NCBI RefSeq assembly: GCF_052857255.1
Contig: NC_135505.1
Location: forward strand, 132,604,967-132,668,966
DNA from: Amblyomma americanum
Taxonomy: Eukaryota > Arthropoda > Arachnida > Ixodida > Ixodidae
Direction: 5' to 3'
DNA length: 64,000 bases
Shown here: in pieces, positions 55,091 through 64,000 of the stretch
How the letters are laid out: each line of letters opens with the position of its first letter
Position numbering within the stretch: position 1 is the stretch's first letter
Made by a program: the position numbers and the translations under genes
Notes under the pieces: generated by a model
Databases searched by the model: none
Seen by the model: only the letters and a program-made list of their open reading frames with translations
What the model was told of the DNA's origin: nothing

Positions 55091-56639
55091 CAAGGCTGTG
55101 CCTTGATCGTTCTTCTGTGCCTGATCGCCAGTCGAACCGGAGATGGTCGTCCTCACTTATTTCGGCTTCCTGGCTGCTATTCATCAAGCAGCCAGCTCTA
55201 CACAGAATCCTCCTGTGACAGACTGCTCGGGTAAGTCTCTTCCTGCAAGCTTTTTTAGGCCTACCGGAGAATTGAAAGGGTCATCAGCAGACGCCGAATT
55301 CCTGTTGGAAGAATCGCAGTCGAAATTCGTTTTTCCACGGTAATTGATTTTGATGTAAACGTGTTCAACACGTGCTTGTGAATTTTTGATAGACTTTTTT
55401 TTTCCCTCAATTATTACCTACTTTGTCGGTAAGCAGAGTTATACCTATCAGAATTACGACATTTTTATGTCAGCTACTCAGAAATCCTTGTTGCGCACCT
55501 TAATTAATCGTACTTCATGCGCCACCAACGAAGTATTCCTTAAATTGCCGTGCAAATGGAAGATCTATGATTTCAGTACAGGTAATAATACTTCTCTAAC
55601 ATATAGAACGATTCAGCATATAAGTTAAATTTGTGAACTTTGTGTCTCCGATTTCGGCTTTAACAGATATATCGGCGCCATCCCATTTTATTGCCCAAGC
55701 TAAATAATAAATATGTTCCTCAAACATTCCAATCAGAGGGCTTGTATTTTGTAAAAATATTTCGGATCTGCTAAAAATATACCCTGCTGCGATCTTAAGA
55801 CGCTAAAAATAATCATCAGTTTAGGAGGCGCCATGCCTTATGTTCTTCATAAACTTACAATGTGCTACCCATGATTTTAATTTTTTACCTGTTTATTATG
55901 TTCATATGCACTCAGTATCTTTAACGCTTACTGCATAAGTATGCCGTACTTTTCTTTTCAATAACAACTCTTTGTCGCAAATCGCATTGTTTTCTTTATG
56001 ACTATCAAAGTCTCTTTATCTACTTTGCTGACAATACATGCATGTGTTCAGTGCTTACACTTCAGAGACGATCACGTAATGTTGTTCCTCGCCAAGAGCT
56101 GCAGGTTTTCATCATTTGCACCACTTTCTTGAGAAAATAATGACAATAAATAACAAGTATGTGAAATGGTCACTGCGGACCAAATTAAGTTGTTCCGTAT
56201 CTGTACGGTTCCGCGTTCAAACTTAAGACTCCACTTTATAGGCTGGTAAATATAAAAAGAAACAAAACTTCAGGTGTCATCATCGTCACCGATTTTTTGG
56301 TGTGTATTCCAGGGGCTAGACTGTACAATTATTCACTTTAAAATTGTGGCAATGAGCCTATTCCGATGTAGAGGTCACGGGTTCGAATCGAGGGGCAAGA
56401 AAAAATTATACAATTTTTACAGCCATAAATGCGCCTTTTGCTGCCGGAAAAGCGTAAACGTACCCTGTAAGAGCCAGAAAATCATTTTATACAAATTACA
56501 GTAAATGAATGGTGTTGGTCTCGATGTCCCTTTAAGTACTATCAGCTTCAGATGAAATGCTAACAGGGGAGCGCGTGGCCAAAGGTCCCTTTTACGACGT
56601 CTGCCTGTCGCCATCAGAAATAGGCGCACTCACCCGGTC

Positions 56640-58610
56640 TGCGATAATTTTGCTTCCTTTTTTTAAGTTCTTTTCCTCACTTTGCACTGCACTGCCTCGT
56701 GCATTCTTTCCATCAATCGGCATCGCGGTATCACTTGCGGCCACGGCTCCGGACCGCGTGGGTGAAGCTCTTAGCTCCCTGGCCTGCAGTACCTTCATCT
56801 TGCTTCCATTCTGGGCGTGTTATCAGCGCCTGGTTGCGAAGTGAAAAATGGCTGTGGTCTAACTACCAATCTCGAGCGACGCGCTCAGTCGAATTGCAAA
56901 GTCAGTCTTTCGCCACTGCGTTCCGCTGGGCGTTCATTCTTCATCTTCGTCCCTGGATGTGCATTCTCTCCCCCTCTCCACTCACCCCCCCCCCCACTCT
57001 CGGTTTCGCTGGCGCGCCGCGACGCCGGCAGCTGCTCCGCACCACGTGACCACCCACGGCATTGCCACGGAGCTCAAGGGGTGCTACGCTGAAGGCTCGA
57101 AATGCTAGCGTAGTGTAGCCATCGCTACAAAAATGCATGCATTCGGTTGCGTGAATTAAGAGAAGAACGAAGGGCTCTTTGCGCGTCGAAATACTCAATA
57201 GCGGTGTTTACAGGACAGGGGTTAGTTAAGGAGTTGAGGTGAAAACCGGTTACAGGGTTCATGTAAACACTCCAGAGTCAGGTTCAGGAGTTGAGGGAGC
57301 GAGTCCAGTCAAGTGCGCTGCAGGAGGTGGGTTGACTAGCTCGACCCCAACAGCAGATAGCATGTAAACCGGATCGAGTCAAATATTCAGGTTAGGGGGA
57401 GGGGAGATCTTAAATGCGTACATGTACCTGTTTATCGCTGTTTTCCGAGACAGCGGTACCGTTACGCGATTTCGGGGGCTCGCACTGCCCTCTCCCATTG
57501 CCTACTCGACGCTTGGTATCGCTGCAGTTTAAGCGGTCTCGACTCGCTGAAATCGAGTTTATGTAAACGCGCAGTCGTTGAGGTGGGCTGACATTGCTCA
57601 GCTCGGTCCCCTGACTCGACTCGCCGCTGTCTGGTTCACGTAAACGAGGCTGTTATGACAGTCACTGCATAAAGCTCAAATATGGCAGGGTCAAAATGCA
57701 CATATGACAGGAAATGCATACCTGGTTTCTCCGGCTCTCGAAGTTCGTTGACGCTGGTCCCAATGAGTTGAAAACGTTGATTCGTTAGAGGACATCACGC
57801 ACCGCCAGTTCTCCGTAGTCCGTGACGCATCGTCCAGTGAAAACACAACCCTTGCTTTTCTATTTGCTTCTGAGACCGCTGGCTTCTGCTACGACACCAC
57901 AGTTTCGCAGCACATCTTCCTGTAGACGACGTCTAACGGTTGACGTGCTGGCACACAGCTCAAAAGCGTGTTTTACCTCACGAGCCGTAATGTTGGGTGT
58001 GTCTTCTGCAGCGGCCACAATAAGTAGGTCCTTATAGTTGCCGGTATCTTGCTATATGTGCCCACAGGGCGTTTCCGAGCCGCCCCCGACCACAGAATGC
58101 CTGAAAAGTTCTAGTAATAGTTGAAAGTGGGCGACGTGTAGAAAGTGGGCATGTTTCCTTTTCAATGACACATTGCTGCACGCCACGAGGGTAAAGAGAA
58201 ATTATTCGCGTCCTCTTTTGCGGCCGCAGGCAGACGCGTGAATGCTCGGTTGCGTCTAGGGTATCTGCGCTTTTCTGGAGGCGACAAAGATCGGGTCCGT
58301 ACAAGAAACAAGCGGTTCCAGAACTGTAGCGTAGACACCGACCACAACCCGATTTGTCCTTATCACTGCTCGAATCACAGCCAAACGCTGATAACACGCC
58401 GATGATGGGAGCGAAATCAACGCGCTGCAGGACAGGGAGCTAAGAGCGGACGCCAGACCCACGCCTGCCGAAGCCAGTGCCGCCATCGAAACCGCCTTCA
58501 GCAAGTTGAGACCGGCGGAAAGTGTGAATGTGGCGTTCTAGTGTCAAAGCGAGATAATGAACGTTGAAGAAAACAGAAGCAAAGCCATCGCGAAATGGAT
58601 GTGCAAACCT
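56640..58610 (-). mobile_element. Dead Tc1-like DNA transposon region between inverted repeats
   Basis: Arms at about 56640-56860 (+) and 58350-58610 (inverted) share TCTTAGCTCCCTG(G/T)CCTGCAG and CGTGTTATCAGCG. Between them the minus strand encodes, from about 58250 down to 57690, RTRIISLYPRGVQQCVIEKE and IVAAAEDTPNITAREVKHAF (helix-turn-helix DNA-binding part), then ESTFSTHWDQRQR, corresponding to the strand carrying a catalytic Asp in Tc1/mariner (DESTFS); here the D is N. Frameshifts separate the pieces and the C-terminal half is missing. It lies in intron 1 of the pseudogene. Confidence 0.65.
57195..57655. repeat. Unidentified insert with repeated TGTAAAC motifs
   Basis: Contains TTCATGTAAACACTC, AGCATGTAAACCGG, TTTATGTAAACGCG and TTCACGTAAACGAGGC, with GCGGTGTTTACAGGAC at the left end in the opposite sense. 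The ends resemble short inverted repeats around GTTTAC. Possibly a MITE nested in the Tc1-like remnant. Confidence 0.4.
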
Positions 58611-58721
58611 ACGTCCTGGAGCAACAGGCAAACATCATGTATAGTAATGTAAATAAAGTTCTATTCTATTCTAAAACGTAGTAAACGGAACCTTTGGCCG
58701 CGTGCTCCGCTGTTCGCATTT

Positions 58722-58895
58722 CATTTGGTGGTTTATGGGCGTTTAACGTCCTAAAGCCACACGGGCTGCGAGAGACACCGTAGTGGAGGGCTCCGGAAAT
58801 TTCGACCACCTGGGGTTCTTTAACGTGCACTGACATCGCACAGCACACGGGCCTCTGGAATCTTGTCTCCGTCGAAATTCGACCACCGCGGCCGG
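58722..58895 (-). mobile_element. Ruka-like SINE fragment, minus strand, tail type 1
   Basis: On the minus strand: GCCGGCCGCGGTGGTCGAAT, the body with CACGTTAAAGAACCCCAGGT, and the tail ending GGACGTTAAACGCCCATAAA. In intron 1 of the pseudogene GM2A-7. Confidence 0.7.
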
Positions 58896-59964
58896 CATCG
58901 CGTTTCATTTGACGCGGATATTACACACATTCGAGAAAATATTAGTTCTGCTTACAAATGTTCTTTATCAAATTTACGGTTTTATAATTTTGAATACTTG
59001 CCTCCTTTCTGAGTAACAAAACCCGGCCTTCGAGATCTCGAACATGAAAATCAAAGGTGCAGAGCTTGGGAAGACAATAGATTTTGACGCATCAATTGTT
59101 GTCAACAGAGTCCGGTCCTGCATGTCTCATTTGCCACCATCGACGGCTCCGAACTGCCTTGCGTTAAGAACCTGTTTCCTACCATGGAAAGCTTACAACA
59201 GCTTTCGAAACATCGCTCACCCAGATTTGGTTCCTCCGGACCGGTTTTATGGTCACATGGAGCGCCTTGACAATAAAATGTTAACGGCATTTCAAATGGC
59301 ATGAGCTATTTCACAGCTCCCAGGCTCCTGTGTCATCTGAGTTTCCAGTTTGCTTTACCACTGACTATGTCACAGTTCAGCGGTATCCGAATCTTGGAAG
59401 TAGCTTATGCGCGGCCTTCTCTTACGTGTTTTCGCTATGTTACGCTTTTAACTCCTCCTACATTTGCTCCTCCTAAATTTGCCATGTTTTCGCATCATAC
59501 AAATGAAGTCGGCCAGCCATTCGCGTTGTTGGTGTATTGGTAATTCTATGCAAACAAAACCTGCAGCTGTTTAGCAGCGCCCAAAAGATGCATCTTTTTC
59601 TTGCGTTCTGTGTTAGCAGTAAACGTCAATATTTATTATTATTTCCTAGTTTTTTGTATGAAAGCTCTACTTAATACGGTCAAAACCAAAAAGCTTGTAT
59701 AAAGACTCGTAGCAATTCGGGTTATTCTCGGGTTAGTTCGGAGGAGCGTCACGCCAGCCGTAGCCAATGGGAGGGTGACCTTGAGGGTGACCCTCGTCAC
59801 ACCTAGTAAAGCAACAGCCCATGCAGAAGTAAAAGAAATATCGCCGCGACTACTTCTCGAACCCAAGGTGGCGACAACAGAAAAGATTCACTGGCCACTG
59901 CACGAGAGTGCTATCCTTTCGGCGCAGCCGTTCGCGCCTTGGGTTAAACTGCAACATACTTTCG

Positions 59965-59997
59965 CGCTGTTCTTCTTCTTCTTCTTCTTCTTCTCCT
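59965..59997 (+). repeat. (CTT)n microsatellite
   Basis: About ten CTT/TTC units in the intron between exons 2 and 3 of the pseudogene. Confidence 0.85.
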
Positions 59998-62157
59998 CAA
60001 GTAATTCGCGCTGTTCATTGCAAGCCTTCTTCTTCGTCAACTTCTATCTCTGGCACGAGCAAATCACATCAGCTTAACCTCCATCAGAGCTTCGCTTGTG
60101 TCTAATATCCGCCGACCCGGCCAAGCAAAGCCAAGAGCCAAAAAGGCTTAGCACATGCTTTTGCACGTCTACTCGGTTCAACTACGTTAAAACCTTACCA
60201 CGTCGTTCTTTTTTCCTGTGTCGTCTTTAAAATTTTCTTGACACCTGCACCTTTTCGGCAGCTCAATACGCATAACACTGTCGTTTTGAAAGCATTCTAC
60301 AAAAGAGTATGATGTGCAAAAATTCGACTTTTTATCTACCCCTGCGCAATGGCTATATTTTCTTTTATTGTTTCGGAAAATTCTGTGCATTACAAGGCTA
60401 CAAAAGCTCTTAAATCATGCGGACTAAAATTTCCAAGCGTTTTGTAAGTCCACCTTTGTCCTCCCATCATCTCTTTTTATTTGTCCCTCTTGACACCGAG
60501 CTGAAGACCTGTAATGGCACCACATGGACAGAGAAGAGACTGAATGCAGATTAGGATAATAAATGCCCCGTCGAGCCAGGAACTTACAACGCGCCCTTGG
60601 AATTCCGGCCGCCCGACTGCCAGGCCATGAAGGATTACTTCGGGGTGAGTTAAGTCTTCATGAACCCTGGCCACCAGGACATCTCTCTCATGAGGCTGCA
60701 TTTGGCTTTTTAGTCAGTTGTAGAATTAGCGAAGGTCACAAAGATGTCCAAGGATACAACAATGAAAAAAAGAAACATTTGTTGTCGCCTTCCATAAAAA
60801 GTCCTGGTCTGGCTATAAGCTCTAAGGTTAGCTTTAGCCAGCATCTTTTACTACTCTTCTAGAAGCGTTAATATGTTTTAAATACTGTTCAGCTGATTCT
60901 TGTTCTCCAAAAGAATGCGAGGAGCAACGAGTATGGCAGATCAGATATAAACCCACACACAAGCAAAATACTTAGTGAAGGGAGTCTCGTCGCAACTTCT
61001 CCGGTTGGCCTTATGCACTCATAATTGAGTCTGGCCAACTCTCCCGCCTGTTTGCGTTACACGAGCAAGCAACTGAGACTTGCTGCTTTTCTATCGAAAA
61101 ACGATACAAACAAACTGAAATAATTTCCAGATGGCCGTGTCAGTGAGTGGTTTTACGTTCCTGGTCTACCGTCCACGCTTCTCCCACAGCTTCGCGAATT
61201 TTCTATAATTGCACGAAGTTGCCGCAAGAAAGTATTTTTTAGCTCATATGCAATGCTCAATGAGTCTGTGTTTCTTGATCTAAACACGAAATAAAGCTTT
61301 TGAAGCGCAGAAAATTCGTTTGTTCGTGATCGTGAAGAGGCAGCAGAAGTGTATCATGTCGGGTGCATCGGATGCAGACAGCAGCGGCCAAATAATGTTT
61401 TCTCAATGAATCTATCTTTATGATCAGAAAAGCCGAAGGCGAAAGCAGTGAATTTGCTTTAGTTTTGTAATATAGTCATTTAGTAATAATACCGTTTAGT
61501 TCTTCGTGATCAAAATATTCTCTTCGCATACTGAGACAGTACATTTCATCGAAAAACTACATGAATGAGCACTGGTCCACTTATTGCTTCTTCTAAGATG
61601 ACCAAGATTTAGGCATTCAGCTGTCTTCTTTGCGCAATTTCTACGACAGCTATGTCCAACGTTTCTAGCTGCCTCGGCTGTCTCTCAAAAGTTGTCTAAA
61701 TTGTTAAAAGCTCAAGTTATATATATCTCTCTTCGTTATTCCCACCGAGTGCGCAAAACTATTCAAAACTGTTTTAATTGTGCATCGCAAGTTCAGGTTG
61801 TTCTTTGCCGTTTTCAGGATGGAAACGTCGTAGTCACATTCAACGTTCTCGACGAAGGCAAGGTTCTTGGCTGCGGGTCAGTCCCCATAACTACTGACGT
61901 CGACTAAACGCATGGTCCTCATTCAACCCATGACGCCAGAGGATGCGCCATCCTTTCATGGCTTCAAAGACGGAGGCCTAAGAGCATCCCCGTCCCCCTC
62001 TTCTTTACTAGACGTTCTCGCTCATTACTTGCGACTACCATATTGTCGAGTACCAGTAAATGATATTTCTTTGAAAGACTCCCTTTTCTTTTACATCAGT
62101 AGCTGCACAGACAATCGGTTGAGACCACTTAAGCTGTGGCTGCTTGAAGCTGCCTGA

Positions 62158-62640
62158 AATTGCTGCGCCTTAACTAGGCCTTCAATCTGTGCAGTAATTT
62201 CGCCATCTCTTATTACTCGTTTGAGCGCACGTAAATGATTCAAGGTTCCATAGGCACCTTTAGCTACTGGAAAGTAGATTTCTGCTGAAGTGGCATGACA
62301 GTAGTGTTTTGGCACCGAAATGTCTGACTATTATCTCAGCAATAAGAATAATATTGTCTAGGTAAGGGTTACATGCATAATATTTCTGGAGGTTGTTGGA
62401 GCTCTGCATGGTCTACCAGCTGTCGCGAAGCGATTTAACTAGGTCTGCAAAATGGTTATGTCGTCCGGGCATATGCTCCCTTTTGACAGTGTGCCAGAAC
62501 TGGGTGCTCCAGGCTGCCATGTCCCTCCATACATCGTTGATCGGTGTTCTGACCCTAGTATCATTGGCCGTTTTTTATCATTTAACTACATTTAGCAGCA
62601 CCGGAAGTTTTTCCAATATTGCGGTTACAATAAGCTTGCT
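62158..62640. other. Region downstream of GM2A-7 without recognised feature
   Basis: No exon of a further array member, RNA gene or known repeat seen before the tRNA-like SINE. Confidence 0.4.
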
Positions 62641-62718
62641 GTCCCGGTTAGCTCATTTGGTAGAGCGACTGCTCCGGTGAAGCGGTGGTCGTGGGTTTCA
62701 ACCCCCGACTAGGACGAA
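62641..62718 (+). mobile_element. tRNA-derived SINE head
   Basis: GTCCCGGTTAGCTCATTTGG (A box region) and GTGGTCGTGGGTTTCAACCC (B box, slightly mutated), ending CCGACTAGGACGAATTTTTA. Acceptor ends GTCC/GGAC pair, but the anticodon loop would be nine bases and one acceptor pair is A-C, so a working tRNA gene is unlikely. The head matches a frequent tick tRNA-SINE from memory. Confidence 0.6.
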
Positions 62719-63235
62719 TTTTTATTTAACTGCGAAGTTTCTGAGAAAGCTGTATGCCTTTCCTTTGCAGCCGTATGACTACGCTTGGGTGAATTCCAAT
62801 GAGTAATTGCCCCCTTTTCCCAAATCTGCTCCACTTTGGGGAATACCCCTAAAAACATTTCACCAATAAGAATGAAAGCGCAGGACGAAGAAAGGAGCAC
62901 TCAGCAAGAGGATGGAAGCTGGGTTTTTTTGTCCTCTGGCTGATTTCTTGTGCATTTACTGAATAATCGTTAAATTAATTGATTGAATGACATCGTAAAT
63001 GCCTTAAAACTTGAAGCCGACGTACAACGCATCCAAAAACAATTTGAGTTTTAATATCTTTTATTGAATGCCGCGAAAGTAACTAATACTGTTTTCGACA
63101 CTTCAAAACAACAATGAGCCAGCGTTATTGCTTGATTCTTCCATTCTTCGTCGAATCGCATTACGTACTGCTTCACCCGCCGCACGGTACCAGTGGTTCT
63201 GGTGTTTGGCTGCTGAAGCCGAGGTAGCGGCATCG

Positions 63236-63618
63236 CATACAGGCCACGGCGGCCCTACTTAAATAAACACGGAATGCAAATGCGCCTACACGCAGTGCTA
63301 TGTCAGAGTACAGTCACGCTCAAAATTTTGCGGGATGCATACCAGCGGGAATGTTTTTATTGATTCATTACCTCGCTAGCCTGTCAGCCGATGTTTGTTT
63401 CACCGGATGCTGTTCGGATGTCAACTAGTGCTTTCATAAATTTTATTGACTTGCTTCGCTTGGCCAGGCAGAAATACCTTGTTTTCCATGAGCCCGCACT
63501 CTGAAATTTTTTTCTATTACAGAAGTTTCAGCTGGTCGAAATTAGTCCTGAATATTGCACTAGGGAGCCATTGCGGGCCACGTGCGCAGCATCAGGACGT
63601 TCAACCCCACATACTATG
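63236..63618 (+). mobile_element. Old Ruka-like SINE split by about 200 bp of other sequence
   Basis: The first part (63236-63322) has GGCGGCCCTACTTAAATAAA and AATGCAAATGCGCCTACACG. The second (63528-63618) resumes at CAGCTGGTCGAAATTAGTCC and ends GGACGTTCAACCCCACATAC, the type 1 tail. The 205 bases between are unrelated and may be a later insertion. Both parts are diverged. Confidence 0.45.
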
Positions 63619-64000
63619 ACAAGGCACACAGATGTATTCTGAACGCGTACTTCTATTCCGGATGTTGCCCGCAAAGCTTGAATATAAAGCTTGAACGGTA
63701 TAACTCTGTTCTGAACTAGCAAATGACCCAGACAAAACTAAAGAACGTTTCCGACTGCACGGGTTAAGTTTTATTTTTATTTTTTGTCGATAATATAAGC
63801 AGGGCGAGAAACTAACCCTGTTGGTAGTTGCTCATAGCGCTTACTTTAGCGCAAAAAAAGAATGACGGGCCATGTAGAAAGGCGCAAACGTTTTTCAATT
63901 TATGTTTTTTTTCTACGTGCGTGCTTTTTCATATGTGTCGGCTTTCTGTGTTTGTACTATAATTCTTTTCATTAGAATATAAAGGTTATTTGCATTTTCT
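63619..64000. other. Window end without recognised feature
   Basis: AT-rich, no exon of the array family visible. Confidence 0.4.

Larger units (their letters stand above)
55143..61907 (+). pseudogene. GM2 activator-like pseudogene (GM2A-7), duplicate of GM2A-6
   Basis: Exon 1 (55143-55230) is intact: MVVLTYFGFLAAIHQAAS, then QNPPVTDC and a GT donor. Exon 2 (about 59014-59186) is broken: a 2-base loss near its start puts TAA in frame, 13 bases are missing after VVNRV at 59110, and the end reads CCTACCATGGAAAG, with the donor GT lost. Exon 3 (60497-60644) keeps its length, but the acceptor CAG has become CAC at 60494-60496, and the conserved TGG of NADW is TAG at 60552-60554. Exon 4 (61818-61907) is intact, GNVVVTFNVLDEGKVLGC ending TDVD, with stop TAA. 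The poly(A) signal is AGTAAA. It most closely resembles GM2A-6 in every exon, and the flanks also match, so it is a segmental duplicate that died. Intron 1 is swollen to 3.8 kb by a DNA transposon and a SINE. Confidence 0.92.

Noticed and set aside
211..61907. NPC2 or group 2 mite allergen identity for the array
   Set aside because: Same superfamily, but the early close cysteine pair of NPC2/Der p 2 is absent and the LPC-x6-C pair and C-terminal spacing follow GM2 activator.
62641..62718. Possible tRNA gene
   Set aside because: Nine-base anticodon loop and an acceptor mismatch; fits a tRNA-derived SINE.
1..64000. CRISPR arrays, bacterial operons or integrated viral genes
   Set aside because: None seen; direct repeats are microsatellites or transposon debris and the gene structure is eukaryotic.

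Overview
The window reads as hard-tick (ixodid) nuclear DNA. Coding exons are short and separated by AT-rich introns of 0.6-3.8 kb. The spaces between them are filled with retroelement debris, including several copies of a tRNA-derived SINE whose body matches my memory of the tick element Ruka. There are no bacterial-style operons, no viral genes and no CRISPR arrays. The species cannot be fixed from the sequence alone.

The backbone is a tandem array, all on the + strand, of small secreted lipid-binding proteins of the ML (MD-2-related lipid-recognition) superfamily, closest in cysteine layout to the ganglioside GM2 activator (GM2A). Each intact gene has four coding exons of exactly 88, 184, 148 and 90 nt with intron phases 1, 2 and 0. 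Together they encode 169 residues: a signal peptide, then cysteines at 28, 84, 91, 96, 114 and 159. In order these are: GM2A-1 (exons 3-4 only, 211-1518), GM2A-2 (3091-8239), GM2A-3 (10312-17280), GM2A-4 (20260-25996), GM2A-5 (31852-36428), an orphan decayed exon 1 (41238-41325), GM2A-6 (46500-51679) and a multiply broken pseudogene, GM2A-7 (55143-61907). The exons were reassembled by hand from splice signals and homology between paralogs. No transcript evidence was available.

The genes fall into two subtypes that alternate along the DNA: A (genes 1, 3, 5) and B (genes 2, 4, the orphan exon). This suggests the array grew by duplication of an A-B pair. Genes 6 and 7 look chimeric, with B-type exons 1-3 joined to an A-like exon 4 and 3' end. 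They lie in a recent segmental duplication of about 9 kb, of which the second copy has died.

Everything else is mobile or repetitive. It includes RTE-, CR1/L2- and RNase H-bearing LINE fragments, a Ty3/Gypsy pol scrap, a dead Tc1-like transposase between long inverted repeats, several tRNA-derived SINEs, a 314-bp element with 48-bp terminal inverted repeats, foldback hairpins, and micro- and minisatellites. The most interesting material is the evolution of the array itself: alternating subtypes, exon-level chimerism, a gene reduced to one exon, and a readable case of recent pseudogenization. A LINE inserted with a 16-bp target duplication into a tRNA-like sequence is a further point.
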